From: Moorena sp. SIOASIH
GTDB taxonomy: Bacteria; Cyanobacteriota; Cyanobacteriia; Cyanobacteriales; Coleofasciculaceae
Reading direction: 5' to 3'
Assembly: GCF_010671925.1 (NCBI RefSeq)
Contig: NZ_JAAHIH010000004.1
Span: 310,001-374,000, forward strand
Length of the DNA: 64,000 nt
Shown here: positions 8,939 to 18,077 of the stretch, piece after piece
Numbering within the stretch: the stretch's first letter is position 1
Layout of the letters: each line of letters opens with the position of its first letter
Program-made: the position numbers and the translations under genes
Notes under the pieces: model-generated
Seen by the model: the letters and a program-made list of their open reading frames with translations, nothing else
What the model was told of the DNA's origin: nothing
Databases searched by the model: none

Positions 8939-9766
8939 TCACAAAATTTTCTCTAACCCATATAGTAGACCCTTGAGCTGGGTAACTTTGCGAATCGCGA
9001 GCAGTACTCCTGGCATATAGCAGGAACGGTCGCTGGTGTCGTGACGTAGGGTGTAGATTTGACCAGGGGCACCGAAGATGACTTCTTGGTGAGCAATTAA
9101 GCCAGGTAAACGCACGCTATGAATCCGAATATTGTCTTCTGCAATACTTCCCCTGGCACCTTTTAGTTTTTCGGTTTCTTCCACCATTGCCGGATTATAG
9201 GTTTTACCTGCTCCAGCCATGCGTTGGGCGGTTTGAATGGCAGTACCGCTGGGAGCGTCGGCTTTTTGGTTGTGATGGAGTTCTATGATTTCTAAGTGGT
9301 CAAAGTATTGGGAGGCTTGCACAGCTGCTTGTTGCAGTAATGCCATACCAATGGAGAAGTTGGGGATAATTAGGCAGCCAGTGCTGGCTTTTTCAGCAAA
9401 TTCTGAGAGGTCTTTGATTTGGTCGGGACTAAGACCAGTGGTGCCAACTACGGGGCGGACACCGTATGCGATCGCAGTTCGGATGTTCTCGTATATGCTA
9501 TCAGGGTGGGTAAAGTCTACCATCACCCCTTGGGTTTTTTCTTGGGTAGCAAGAACTAGATTGGCTTGCAGGTCATTGAGAATGGGAATTTCAACTGGTT
9601 CGCACCCCGCAACTTCTCCGGCGTCTTGACCTAGATACTTAGGATTGGTATCGATGGCACCGATTAGGGTTATGTCTTGGGCTTGAGAAACAGCCTTAAT
9701 CACCTCTCGACCCATTTTTCCGGCGGCACCGTTTACTACTACTGGAATGGGATTTGAATTGGACAT
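8939..9766 (-). CDS. dapB: 4-hydroxy-tetrahydrodipicolinate reductase
   Basis: DapB reduces the HTPA adduct to tetrahydrodipicolinate with NAD(P)H in the lysine/diaminopimelate pathway. The nucleotide-binding motif NGAAGKMGREV lies at residues 12-22. Also visible are VDFTHPD, the VVGTTGLS loop, NFSIGMALL, the catalytic ELHHNQKADAPSGTA (His pair and Lys) and the C-terminal RHDTSDRSCYMPGVLLAIRKV. The 275-residue length matches the family. The gene appears monocistronic; the region upstream is non-coding for about 350 bases. Confidence 0.97.
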   Translation of the reverse strand: MSNSNPIPVVVNGAAGKMGREVIKAVSQAQDITLIGAIDTNPKYLGQDAGEVAGCEPVEIPILNDLQANLVLATQEKTQGVMVDFTHPDSIYENIRTAIAYGVRPVVGTTGLSPDQIKDLSEFAEKASTGCLIIPNFSIGMALLQQAAVQASQYFDHLEIIELHHNQKADAPSGTAIQTAQRMAGAGKTYNPAMVEETEKLKGARGSIAEDNIRIHSVRLPGLIAHQEVIFGAPGQIYTLRHDTSDRSCYMPGVLLAIRKVTQLKGLLYGLEKIL

Positions 9767-10113
9767 GGTTTCAGGATAGTTTGGGGCTCTGCCAAGGGAA
9801 TTCTAGTGTATACTGGGAGTTTTTGGGGGAGTGGGCTTAGGGGATGGAACCGTGAAGACCCGAGCGGACACCACGGATAGCACCAAGGGTAGATCGGTTC
9901 AAATCTTGCTTGTTGTGATCAGCCTGCGCTATTAGCCCCCAAATTCATCCCAAATTCAAGTTTACTATGCTCTTTATCGGTGAGGCTAATCCTGAAAGAA
10001 GCGATTAGTGCTGTAGTGGTAGGGTAGGGCGTGGGTCAGCATCTGGCTGAAATGAATTGTCACGGCTATACTAGCAAAGTCAGTATATGTTTGTAACTAG
10101 CTTAATTTGGTAT
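9767..10113. other. intergenic region upstream of dapB and the STAS gene
   Basis: This is a divergent promoter region without a recognisable gene or RNA. A GTGAGGCTAATCCTGA stretch near 9983 also occurs inside the Uma2 gene of this window and may be a scrap of a related gene, but it is too short to call. Confidence 0.4.
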
Positions 10114-10440
10114 ATGAGTAGTGTTGTTAAAGTCGTTCAACCCACAGGCATTCTAGATGGTACAAAAGCTGGCGATTTTCGTCAAGAGGTTGCTGAGCTG
10201 GTGCAATCTAACGCAGATATTATTTTGATTAATTTTCAAGATGTTACTTTTATGGATAGTTCTGGTTTGGGAGCGTTGGTACTTGCTCTGAAAACTATTC
10301 GTGCTGCTGGGAGCAAGATGTATATCTGCTCAGTTAATGAGCAAATCAAAATGTTATTTGAACTGACCAGCATGGACAGAGTTTTTGAAATCTTTTCTAC
10401 ACGAGAAGATTTTGAAAGCGAGGTGCTTTCTACAAGATAA
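10114..10440 (+). CDS. STAS-domain anti-sigma-factor antagonist
   Basis: This single-domain STAS protein of about 108 residues is of the SpoIIAA/RsbV type. The frame is open from 10087, but homologous sequence starts at the second ATG (MSSVVKVVQPTGILDG), which is preferred here. The phosphorylatable Ser is in DVTFMDSSGLGALVLAL, the canonical D-S-S/T-G-L-G motif. Such proteins bind a HATPase-type anti-sigma kinase when unphosphorylated and are recycled by a PP2C phosphatase. Both partners are encoded next door (11004-12149 and 12662-13207), so the three probably form one partner-switching circuit. Similar trios in cyanobacteria control carbon metabolism (IcfG type) or hormogonium development (HmpU/V/W); which applies here is not decided by the sequence. 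Confidence 0.9.
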   Translation: MSSVVKVVQPTGILDGTKAGDFRQEVAELVQSNADIILINFQDVTFMDSSGLGALVLALKTIRAAGSKMYICSVNEQIKMLFELTSMDRVFEIFSTREDFESEVLSTR

Positions 10441-11003
10441 TTCCAGGGAAGTCTATAGGGCGATCGCCGTTGGGCGTAGCCCTTTTCCTATCCTAGATTT
10501 TGTTTCCAGCTGTTGCGCATTTAAATTGGATATTATTCAGTTAGGAAAAAAACCCTCAAACCCGCTCCCCTGCTCCCCTGCTCCCCTGCTCCCCTGCTCC
10601 CCTGCTCCCCAGGTTCCCTGGTTCCCTGCTGTCAGAACAAATTTAAATGAAGACCAGCTTAATGAAGCTAGGAAGATGTTTTATGATAATTCCCTAAAGC
10701 TTGATTAATTCGACATAACCAACTATCCGACCATTGAGGAGTCAGGAGCTTCGATTCAGGAGCTTCGATTCATGATAATTGATTTTTCAGGAATTTTTCG
10801 ACAAAATTGGCGAAAGAATCCACCAATCCTTCTTTATACTCCTACTAAGCTGGCTGAATGCTTCTGATGATTTACTGCCTTTCAGTCTCCTGTATTATCT
10901 TCAAAAGCTGCCAATTTTTGACATTGCCCATTGCCCATGGGTCCACGCTACGGGAACGGCCCATGCTACGGAAACTGAGGTTGATTAGTCCAGGGAAAGG
11001 TGT
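10441..11003. other. intergenic with short repeats
   Basis: The stretch holds a GCGATCGC octamer at 10460-10467 followed by CGTTGGGCGTAGCCC, an 8-nt tandem array (10563-10610), a duplicated GGAGCTTCGATTCA motif at 10746-10772, and CCATGCTACGG-type short repeats near 10930-10975. Two short frames through it are repeat-derived and not called. Confidence 0.6.
10563..10610. repeat. 8-nt tandem repeat GCTCCCCT, about six copies
   Basis: Six near-perfect copies of GCTCCCCT. Most other microsatellites in the window have a 7-nt period; this one has 8. Confidence 0.9.
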
Positions 11004-12149
11004 TCATACAAAATTGATTTCCAGTAACGATAAATCATCATCAAAATAGTGTTTAGGGTTCACGGCTTCCAGAGATTTCAAAATCAAATCTAGGTGACAA
11101 GCACCATTGTGATTTTGCTTACACTCTGCCAGTAACCTGATGAAGGGCTCAAGTCCCCAAACGTTCCCATTGGATTGGTTAATCTCGTAAATCCCATCGC
11201 TGAATATATATAGGGTGCTCGATTCAGTAATTTCACAGCACTGATCAATGTAATCGGCATCTGGGAACATACCAACGGGTAAGCCAGGGGTTTTTAGACG
11301 TTGTACTTCCATCAAGGAACCATGGGTCTGAGCAATTAATATTGCTGGTGGATGTCCTGCACTAGCATAGACCAGTTGACGCTTGACCTGGTTATATACC
11401 CCATACCAGACCGTGAAGTACTTATCATTTCGCTCAGTGATCTGGAAGGTTTGGTTCAACCCTCGTAGAACATCACTAGGTTGATAGTAGTTAATCGACT
11501 TTAGAGCCCGCGACCTGAGTAAATTTAGCACTGAAAGTGTGGGCAAGGCAGCTCGTAAGCCATGTCCAGCAGCATCCAGCAGATAAATTGCTAAATGCTC
11601 TGAGTCTAGCCAATAATAGTCAAAGCCATCACCCCCCAGTTTCCGGGAGGGAATAAATCGGGTGTCAATGGTCACCGATGGTTTGATCATCCGGTCTGGA
11701 AGAATCGAACTAACATACTCTGCTGCCTCTGCTAATTCTCCCTCCAACAACTGCTTTTGGTGCTGCAAATCATGACTTAGTTGGTGTAACCTCAAGCCAG
11801 CCCTGACTCGTGCGTTCAACTCTGCTATTTCGATCGGCTTACACAGAAAGTCATCTGCTCCAGCATCTAACCCCTCTACCCGGTCTTCAATGGAATTTCG
11901 AGATGTCACCAGAATAAATATGGTGGTTGAGAGTCCCGGCGTTACCTTGAGTTGACGACAGACGTCCAATCCATTCATACCGGGCATAATCCAATCGCAA
12001 ATGACTAGCGCTGGACGTAACTTTTGTACCTGCACCAAACCTTCTTCGCCGTTGCTAGCTACAGCTACCTCATAACCCTGCTGGCAAAGGGTCCGTTTCA
12101 GTAACATTTGCATGGCTGGATCATCATCAATAATCAGAATTTGGTTCAT
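11004..12149 (-). CDS. response-regulator PP2C (SpoIIE-type) phosphatase
   Basis: This is a 381-residue two-domain protein. The N-terminal receiver has the acidic pocket in ILIIDDDPAM, the phospho-acceptor Asp in LVICDWIMPGMNG, and the conserved Lys in DDFLCKPIEIAEL. After a coiled linker (residues about 125-150) comes a PP2C_SIG/RsbU domain with metal-binding motifs GGDGFDYYWLD, LLDAAGHGLRAALP and FSDGIYEI. It should dephosphorylate the STAS protein when its receiver is phosphorylated. The start chosen is ATG of MNQILIIDDD; an ATG six codons further upstream is open but unrelated to the family. It is transcribed divergently from the kinase gene and convergently with the STAS gene. Confidence 0.93.
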   Translation of the reverse strand: MNQILIIDDDPAMQMLLKRTLCQQGYEVAVASNGEEGLVQVQKLRPALVICDWIMPGMNGLDVCRQLKVTPGLSTTIFILVTSRNSIEDRVEGLDAGADDFLCKPIEIAELNARVRAGLRLHQLSHDLQHQKQLLEGELAEAAEYVSSILPDRMIKPSVTIDTRFIPSRKLGGDGFDYYWLDSEHLAIYLLDAAGHGLRAALPTLSVLNLLRSRALKSINYYQPSDVLRGLNQTFQITERNDKYFTVWYGVYNQVKRQLVYASAGHPPAILIAQTHGSLMEVQRLKTPGLPVGMFPDADYIDQCCEITESSTLYIFSDGIYEINQSNGNVWGLEPFIRLLAECKQNHNGACHLDLILKSLEAVNPKHYFDDDLSLLEINFV

Positions 12150-12661
12150 GGCACTGAGCTTGTACAAATTACTGTAGGATTTATCAATACACTGACTTAC
12201 AATCAGGACAGCAAGTAGATTCTAACCGGCTGAATTTCACGAAACCTTGATCAGACCCCAAGGTAAGTTAGACTGAGTTACTTTTATTGATGGCATTTCC
12301 TATTGGCGTATTGGATTTATTTGTTCTAACTTCCTTCTCTTGCACCGCTTCCGGTTTCTTCCCCCTTTTCGCGCATCTCAATCAATCTTTGCGATTTTGG
12401 GCAACGCCTTATAGAGGGCAAGACCCCCTAGAGGGCGAGACCCCCTGGCTTGATAGAAAACGGGAAAAGAAACCCCATTTGCCCCAATGGTTTTCCCAGT
12501 GCTTCTAGCAGAGCTTCTGGAAAAAATTTTCTTTGAAGGCAATTTTTTGAAGGCAATTGAGTATTAGTCCATGGTAGAGGGAGATATAAATCTAGGTTAA
12601 ACTGGATTCCTTGATCTTAGAGTACCCTTTGGAGAGAATCAGGCTTCAATGTGGTTGATGT
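12150..12661. other. divergent promoter region of the phosphatase and kinase genes
   Basis: No gene is supported. It contains a small duplication (AGAGGGCAAGACCCCCT / AGAGGGCGAGACCCCCT near 12412-12445) and, at the 3' end, tandem ATGTGGTTGATGT copies that supply several possible ATG starts for the next gene. Confidence 0.5.
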
Positions 12662-13207
12662 ATGTGGTTGATGTATGTGGTTGATGTAAAAGATTTTGAG
12701 GAATTGAAAAAATTGAAAACATCTATCCAAGAATTTCCTAGCGAGCTTAAGGCGTTAGAAAACGCTTTGGGATGGTTTGACCAGTTCAAACCATCGTATG
12801 TTCGCCAAAAAGTCTGGTTGCAGTGCCAATTAGCTCTCGCTGAAGGATTTACCAATGCCGTTCGTCATGCTCACAAAGATTTGCCAGAAGAAGTTTCCAT
12901 TGATGTCGAAGTTACTTTATTCCCCCAGCGCTTAGAGTTACGCATCTGGGATCAAGGCCCTCCCTTTGATTTAGAACAGCAGCTGAGAGACCTCAAGCAG
13001 CAAATGAACCCTCAATCTGGTGGTGGACGTGGCATCGCTATACTACACAAAATCGCTGATCATCTCAGCTATACCCGTACCGATGACAACCGGAACTGTT
13101 TGTTAATTGTGAAGTGTTATCAGGAATTGGGAAAGAGGGATTTACAGACTTTTTGTAAAGAAAATGTTAACGAGTCTCGATTACCAATTGTCAGACCGAT
13201 GGATTAG
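12662..13207 (+). CDS. RsbW/SpoIIAB-like anti-sigma serine kinase
   Basis: This is a 181-residue GHKL ATPase. The N-box is ALAEGFTNAVRHAHKDLP, G1 is LRIWDQGPPFDLE, and the G2-like loop is SGGGRGIAILHKIADHLSYTR. Family members phosphorylate a STAS antagonist and sequester a sigma factor or other partner. Residues from about 145 on form a divergent tail (RDLQTFCKENVNESRLPIV) absent from minimal RsbW. The start is uncertain because the 12-13 nt unit ATGTGGTTGATGT is repeated three times at the 5' end; the ATG at 12662 gives the longest frame, and the GTG or ATG codons just downstream are equally possible. No sigma factor gene is adjacent. Confidence 0.88.
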   Translation: MWLMYVVDVKDFEELKKLKTSIQEFPSELKALENALGWFDQFKPSYVRQKVWLQCQLALAEGFTNAVRHAHKDLPEEVSIDVEVTLFPQRLELRIWDQGPPFDLEQQLRDLKQQMNPQSGGGRGIAILHKIADHLSYTRTDDNRNCLLIVKCYQELGKRDLQTFCKENVNESRLPIVRPMD

Positions 13208-13674
13208 GATGATCAGATTGGTGACCTCAGTGGCTGAAACTCTGATGCTGTGCTAGTTAGACTTTTGTTGACATTTATTTATACTCAGCCCTTGTAGAAC
13301 ACAAAATCTTTAATATTCTGAGTAATTCACTATTTTGTTTGGCAACACCATCATTAAACTCCAAGGGGACTCCCGTTATACCCGTATTAAGCAGCGTCTG
13401 GCACTGCCAGTAAGGGTTAGCGGGAGACGGGGCGTATAAAGTCCCGTGAAAACTAGGGATCCCCCCTAACCCCCCTTAGTAAGGGGGGGAGCGGACGCAG
13501 GTGACCCACACAGCCCCTTGGGAATTGGAGACTGGATCCGCTTATTGATAATCTTTGCTAAGATAAAGACATATTAATAATGCACTTAGTGGTGCAGGTT
13601 TGCGCGCAAGCTGAAAAGCCGCTGCATTAAGGTTAGACCAGAAAACAAGTAAGCTCAATGATTTGATCTGCTGA
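13208..13674. other. intergenic, no supported gene
   Basis: Contains a C-rich run (CCCCCCTAACCCCCCTTAGTAAGGGGGG, split across 13459-13487) that can fold into a small hairpin of the type repeated elsewhere in this window (compare 32370-32400). Nothing else was recognised. Confidence 0.45.
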
Positions 13675-13932
13675 GTGATTAGGCTGTTTGGTTCAGCCGT
13701 TAAAAGTTTTGTACTATTAAGAATCCCAGCTCCTTTGGAGCCGCTACGCGAACGCTATAATCCCGTTCTGGAGCGCGATGGGAGTATCAAACCGGGTTTG
13801 GAAGAGTATGTTAGCAAAATGCGATCGCATCCAGCGGCCTTTTTCGGTGACCTTACTGGCGGCAAAGACTCTCGGTTATCACGGATAACCGTTTCTGTTG
13901 CTATGGGGCAATTACTGGGACAATTACTTTGA
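13675..13932 (+). CDS. doubtful small ORF, possible gene remnant
   Basis: An 85-codon frame with a GTG start, ending two bases before the convergent P450 stop. The middle (GLEEYVSKMRSHPAAFFGDLTGGKDSRLSRI) reads like real protein, and the GGKDSR segment vaguely recalls PP-loop enzymes. However, residues 18-25 are encoded by a copy of the 24-nt repeat described separately, and no family was recognised. It may be the 3' end of a decayed gene. Function is not assigned. Confidence 0.25.
   Translation: MIRLFGSAVKSFVLLRIPAPLEPLRERYNPVLERDGSIKPGLEEYVSKMRSHPAAFFGDLTGGKDSRLSRITVSVAMGQLLGQLL
13729..13752 (-). repeat. 24-nt head-plus-hairpin element
   Basis: Read on the minus strand: 11-nt head TTCGCGTAGCG, then stem GCTCC, loop AAA, stem GGAGC. 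It is preceded by GCG on the element strand but not followed by ATCGC. It belongs to the family whose other perfect copies are at 15832, 21387, 31424, 32056 and 34809. Confidence 0.85.
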
Positions 13933-13934
13933 TC

Positions 13935-15320
13935 CTAAATAGAATTTACGGTAGCAGGCTTTGGTGAATCCTTCGCAACACGTTGACCTGTCATCACCAT
14001 AGGAACCCCATTTTCCGGAGCAATCACTAATCCACGACGAGCTGGTTTAATGATTTTGTCTTCTGCTAAGGCTAAGTGATAACCAGACAATACCTTAGCC
14101 AAAACCAGTTTCATTTCTAACATCGCCAAAGTAGCACCAATACAGCGTCGGTTTCCACCACCAAAGGGAAAATACTCATAGGCAGAGTATTGACGCTCAA
14201 GGAATCGTTCTGGTTTAAACTGATCGGAGTCTGGATAGAGGTCTTCTCGACGATGGGTTAAATAGGGAGAGGCAACAAGGCCAGTATTGGCCTGATAGTG
14301 GTGACCCATAATAGTAATTGGGGCTGTGGTAATGCGGGTGAAGATCAAAAACCCCACTGGGTAAATCCGCAGGGTTTCGTAGGCTACTGCTGTGAGATAG
14401 GGCAGTTGGGCAATGGCCATCGGGTCTGGATGATCCCCTAAGCTATCAATTTCCTCTAGCAGTTTTTGGCGCACTGTCGGTAATCGATGAATCCAGTAGA
14501 ATGCCCAAGCTAAAGCGGTTGCAGTAGTCTCATGACCCGCAAACAAGAGAGTCATCAACTGATCTTGTAACTCTTGATCACTCATCAACTCACCATTTTC
14601 ATCCCGAGCAGACATCATTAAACTGAGAATGTCATTGCCCATTAGCTCGGGTTGCTCTCGGCGCTGATTAATCTCTGCCTGAAGGAGGTTATAAATTTGC
14701 TGCCTACGCCGCACTATCTTGCCCCAAGGACTCCTTGGTCCTAAATCTCGTTGCAGGAACTTAAAATACAGCAGACTAGAGCGCAGCGGGGAAGCAGTCA
14801 CATCTAGCATCGCTGCCAGCAGTAGCTTGAGTTTTTGGTAACGGGCTCCCTCACCGAGACCGAAAACTCCCTCCATGATTACCTGCATGGTAATGTCTTG
14901 CATGGCACTACGGGCAGTAAACCCTTTACCGATTACCCACTGACTCGCTACTTGCTGGGTAATATCACAAATCAATTGACTGTAGGAATTAATTCGTTCC
15001 CCATGAAAGGGAGGAATCAAGAGTTTACGCTGCCGCTGGTGGGGTTGACCATCGAGTAAAGTCATTGAGGTTTCCCCCAGCAAGGGTCGTAGCAGCTTAT
15101 TTCGTTCACCAGACTTAAACTGGCTAGGAGGAGCGGTCAAGAGTTCCTGAATTGCTTGGGGATGGCTGAGGATGACTAACTGTCCCAAACCACTTAGGCG
15201 TATAGTAAATGTATCTCCATAGCGTTCTACACACTGATCCAAATACTTCAGAGGGTCAGCAACCCAATAGATTAACTGTAACCACTCAGGGATTTGAGGA
15301 CCATCAGGCAATTTATTCAC
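13935..15320 (-). CDS. cytochrome P450, CYP110-like
   Basis: This is a soluble 461-residue P450. The I-helix oxygen-binding motif AGHETT is at 261-266, the K-helix ETLR at 315-318, PERF at 370-373, and the heme loop FPFGGGNRRCIG at 384-395 with the thiolate Cys393. The N-terminus (LPDGPQIPEWLQLIYWVADP) is short and lacks a membrane anchor. The overall pattern resembles the cyanobacterial CYP110 group, whose members oxidise fatty acids, alkanes and terpenes; substrate cannot be read from the sequence. It is transcribed divergently from the transketolase-like gene 400 bases away. A GAGGAAAACGAG stretch precedes the ATG on the coding strand. Confidence 0.93.
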   Translation of the reverse strand: MNKLPDGPQIPEWLQLIYWVADPLKYLDQCVERYGDTFTIRLSGLGQLVILSHPQAIQELLTAPPSQFKSGERNKLLRPLLGETSMTLLDGQPHQRQRKLLIPPFHGERINSYSQLICDITQQVASQWVIGKGFTARSAMQDITMQVIMEGVFGLGEGARYQKLKLLLAAMLDVTASPLRSSLLYFKFLQRDLGPRSPWGKIVRRRQQIYNLLQAEINQRREQPELMGNDILSLMMSARDENGELMSDQELQDQLMTLLFAGHETTATALAWAFYWIHRLPTVRQKLLEEIDSLGDHPDPMAIAQLPYLTAVAYETLRIYPVGFLIFTRITTAPITIMGHHYQANTGLVASPYLTHRREDLYPDSDQFKPERFLERQYSAYEYFPFGGGNRRCIGATLAMLEMKLVLAKVLSGYHLALAEDKIIKPARRGLVIAPENGVPMVMTGQRVAKDSPKPATVNSI

Positions 15321-15723
15321 ACTCGTTTTCCTCTGTTACTTTCTCAAGACACATTCATTGTCTAACCTAATTACCATATTGCAACAAAACCTTCGGTTAC
15401 CTCATTACTATCAGAAATCCGCTTATTGAAAAGCTATAAATAAAATTAAGGGTAATCAAAAATAGTCGATTAATCTTATTCTGTTAGTCTCTGGGAATTA
15501 AAATAAAGCAAGATTTGATCTGAATCTCTACAAAACAGGTAGAACAATGGATCTAGAGTGACAGATTCTCAAGTAGCCTCAATAGTCGTCTCAATCAATG
15601 TCATCCATAAGACATTTCACTGGTTTAAAACCCAAATTTCGCCAATATACTAATTCCGCACTCAGCGAGCTGATTGTAATATTTGTTTATTACTCGTAAT
15701 GATTAGAAAAGGTTTCTGACACT
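15321..15723. other. divergent promoter region
   Basis: The AT-rich spacer between the minus-strand P450 and the plus-strand transketolase-like gene. No repeat family, RNA or clear operator was seen. Confidence 0.5.
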
Positions 15724-17958
15724 ATGACAGTTGGTAGCAGGGTTCCGACATTCTGTCAAGGAATTCAGTATTTTGGCAACACCATACCGGGTTTTGATGC
15801 GGCTTTTGACCAATACGGGCAACAACCAGCGATCGCGAAGCGTGACGTTCCGTCAATCGCGTTGGGGCAAAATGCCATCGCATCTCCTGATGATCCAGCA
15901 GCTGTCTTCCAGACCTTACTGGCTGCTGATGCCCTACGCTACCTAACCCTGCACATCACTGCTAGTAAAGCGTCTGGTCATCCAGGGGGATTTGCCAGCA
16001 TTGCGGACGGGATTGCAGCTTTGGTCATGCTGGGTTACAAAAACATTATTACTGAAGTGGGACACCATGCCCCTGGATTCTACAGTAACATGTTTCTGGA
16101 TGGCTCCCTAGAGGAGATGGGTATTAAGACTGTAGAACAGATGGGGGAACGCTTCCGAGAAATGCACGGACTGCTCGGACACCTTTCTGGTCAAATTCCT
16201 GGACTCCTCAATCCGGCTGGTCCCCTCGGACAAGGGCAACACTTTGCCATGGCCGGGGCTTTGCTTCATCCAGGGGTACTATTCCCAGTTACCATTGGGG
16301 ATGGGGGCTTGGGTGAACCTTATGTGATGAGCAGTTTTGGTCACTTCTCTACAGCCTATCCCCAGGTGACTAATTTTCTGCCCATCTTAGTGTGGAATGG
16401 TTACAGCCAGGAACACCATAGTATGGTTTCCACAAAGTCCAATCAAGAGATGATTGCATACTGGCAGGGCAATGGTTTCCAAGAAGTTATCTTAATCAAT
16501 GCTAAGGATTACGATGATGCTGACCAACCTGGTGAGTATGTGGATAGCACTGAGTTTTCTTTGCAGAAGCGATTGGTATTTACCCAAGGGGTTTTGGAAG
16601 CTACGGATAAAGCGGCTAAATCAGCCTTGAGTGGTAAGTTAACGGTGCTGATTGTTAAACAACTCAAAGGAGCGGGAGTCCACAAACGGGGAGCCAAAGC
16701 TCACAATCTCTACCCAGGAGATACCCTGGAAAAAGATTATATTGTTAGTGCCCTTAAAGCTCGGGCGTTACCGTCTCAAGCCTGGGAATTAGTCAGGAAA
16801 AATTTTGAGCGTTCTGGAGGAGGGCCAGCCGCCCATACTGTAGTCACAGAAAAGGAATTTCCTTTGCCAGATTTAGGTGAATTACCTTTAGAGGAATTTG
16901 TGATTGACGGAGAGAAGAAAGTAGCGACTACAGCTATGGGAACGATAGTTGCTCATGTGGGGCAAAAAGACCCTAATTTTATTATCTCCAATGCTGATGG
17001 CAATGCTGCTTCTGGAATTAATAATATTAACCAAGCCTTAAAAATTATCCACCCTACCCCTGATGAAACGTACTTCCAAGGACCAAAAGGTCAGGTGTAC
17101 GAACCTTTGAGTGAAGATGCTTGTGCTGGATTAGCGGTAGGGTTAGCCTTGTTTGGAGCTCGTACTCTGTGGTGTTCTTATGAATCTTTTGCTATTAATG
17201 GGTTACCCATTTGGCAAACCGTTACCCAAGCGATGGCAGAATTGCGACGTCCTACTCCCTCTACCATTACATTATTTACCGCTGGGGCACTGGAGCAAGG
17301 ACGCAATGGTTGGACTCACCAGCGTCCTGAAATTGAAAATTACTTTGCTGCTATGATGCGCAATGGCAATATTTTCCCCTTGTTTCCCTGTGATGCTAAT
17401 AGTATCCAAGTGTGTTATGAGTGGGCGCTGAGTACTAAGAATAAAGGAATTACGATTACTGCCAGTAAGTCACCCTTACCGGTGCGCACGACCTTTGAGC
17501 AAACCCGTCAAGCATTGCAAGATGGTGCAATAGTATTGCATGAAACTAAGGGCAGTAAAACCGTTGTGTTTGCGGTGATTGGGGATATGAGCCTGATCCC
17601 AGTGTTTGATGCTGCTTCGGATTTGGAAAACCAAGGGATTGGGGTGCGGATTGTTTCGGTAATCAGTCCCCGCCGCTTGTACCGTCCTGATGATACGGCT
17701 TGGAAAACCTGTACTGCAGCTGATGGCGGTTTCTTGGATGATCAGGGGTTTGAACAGCTGTTTGGTGGGGATGGGTTGATTGGTGTTACTGGTGGTACCA
17801 GTGCCATGCTGGAACCGATTATGTTACGTAGTACTTGCAAACGGGATGTGGTGGCTTGGAAGCGGGGTGAAACTGCTGGCAGTGCTGGTCAAATTATGGC
17901 GTTTAATGGTTTGACTGCTGAGGCTTTGGCTAAACGAGCCACTGAGTTAGTTAGTTAA
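15724..17958 (+). CDS. TPP-dependent transketolase-like enzyme
   Basis: This 744-residue protein has transketolase-superfamily layout. The N-terminal half starts with DALRYLTLHITASKASGHPGG (substrate-binding His) and has the TPP motif IGDGGLGEPYV...LVWNGYS. The Pyr domain has the family segments ISNADGNAASG, SEDACAGLAVGLALFGARTLWCSYESF and LFTAGALEQGRNGWTHQRPEIE, and the C-terminal domain is normal. The glutamate expected at the Pyr-domain cofactor contact fits SEDACAG or SYESFA. It is clearly not the primary Calvin-cycle transketolase by its divergent motifs (LGHLSGQIPGLLNPAGPLGQG); it could be a phosphoketolase-like or ketoacid-condensing relative. Residues 37-44 (IAKRDVPS) are an in-frame 24-nt repeat insertion. 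It precedes the second P450 by 119 bases. Confidence 0.82.
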   Translation: MTVGSRVPTFCQGIQYFGNTIPGFDAAFDQYGQQPAIAKRDVPSIALGQNAIASPDDPAAVFQTLLAADALRYLTLHITASKASGHPGGFASIADGIAALVMLGYKNIITEVGHHAPGFYSNMFLDGSLEEMGIKTVEQMGERFREMHGLLGHLSGQIPGLLNPAGPLGQGQHFAMAGALLHPGVLFPVTIGDGGLGEPYVMSSFGHFSTAYPQVTNFLPILVWNGYSQEHHSMVSTKSNQEMIAYWQGNGFQEVILINAKDYDDADQPGEYVDSTEFSLQKRLVFTQGVLEATDKAAKSALSGKLTVLIVKQLKGAGVHKRGAKAHNLYPGDTLEKDYIVSALKARALPSQAWELVRKNFERSGGGPAAHTVVTEKEFPLPDLGELPLEEFVIDGEKKVATTAMGTIVAHVGQKDPNFIISNADGNAASGINNINQALKIIHPTPDETYFQGPKGQVYEPLSEDACAGLAVGLALFGARTLWCSYESFAINGLPIWQTVTQAMAELRRPTPSTITLFTAGALEQGRNGWTHQRPEIENYFAAMMRNGNIFPLFPCDANSIQVCYEWALSTKNKGITITASKSPLPVRTTFEQTRQALQDGAIVLHETKGSKTVVFAVIGDMSLIPVFDAASDLENQGIGVRIVSVISPRRLYRPDDTAWKTCTAADGGFLDDQGFEQLFGGDGLIGVTGGTSAMLEPIMLRSTCKRDVVAWKRGETAGSAGQIMAFNGLTAEALAKRATELVS
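15832..15855 (+). repeat. 24-nt head-plus-hairpin element inserted in frame in a HIP1 site
   Basis: Head ATCGCGAAGCG, stem TGACG, loop TTC, stem CGTCA. It lies exactly between GCG (15829-15831) and ATCGC (15856-15860). Removing it restores GCGATCGC and the protein reads PAIALG instead of PAI-[8 residues]-ALG. Confidence 0.9.
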
Positions 17959-17980
17959 AATTTTGTTGACTAGATTTTTT

Positions 17981-18015
17981 AGTGTAGCCCACGCCCTTCA
18001 GGATGGGGCTACACT
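17981..18015. repeat. 10-bp-stem hairpin between genes
   Basis: AGTGTAGCCC (17981-17990) pairs with GGGCTACACT (18006-18015) around a 15-nt loop. There is no downstream T-run on the plus strand, so it is more likely a dispersed palindrome or mRNA-processing structure than a terminator for the transketolase-like gene. Confidence 0.6.
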
Positions 18016-18077
18016 AATCAAGCTCCCCTGTGCGAACCCAATAGTAAACGTTATCCTTGTTCAACTAAGGCGGATTC

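Noticed and set aside
9840..9920. Possible tRNA because of a GGTTCAAATC box
   Set aside because: Flanking arms do not pair into a T stem and no acceptor or anticodon stem can be formed.
10385..10988. Short plus-strand frames after the STAS gene
   Set aside because: Composed of 8-nt repeats and dispersed palindromes.
12287..12508. 73-codon plus-strand frame in the divergent promoter region
   Set aside because: Built over a local duplication, no homology or ribosome site seen.
17981..18015. Terminator after the transketolase-like gene
   Set aside because: Good stem but no following T-run on the transcribed strand.
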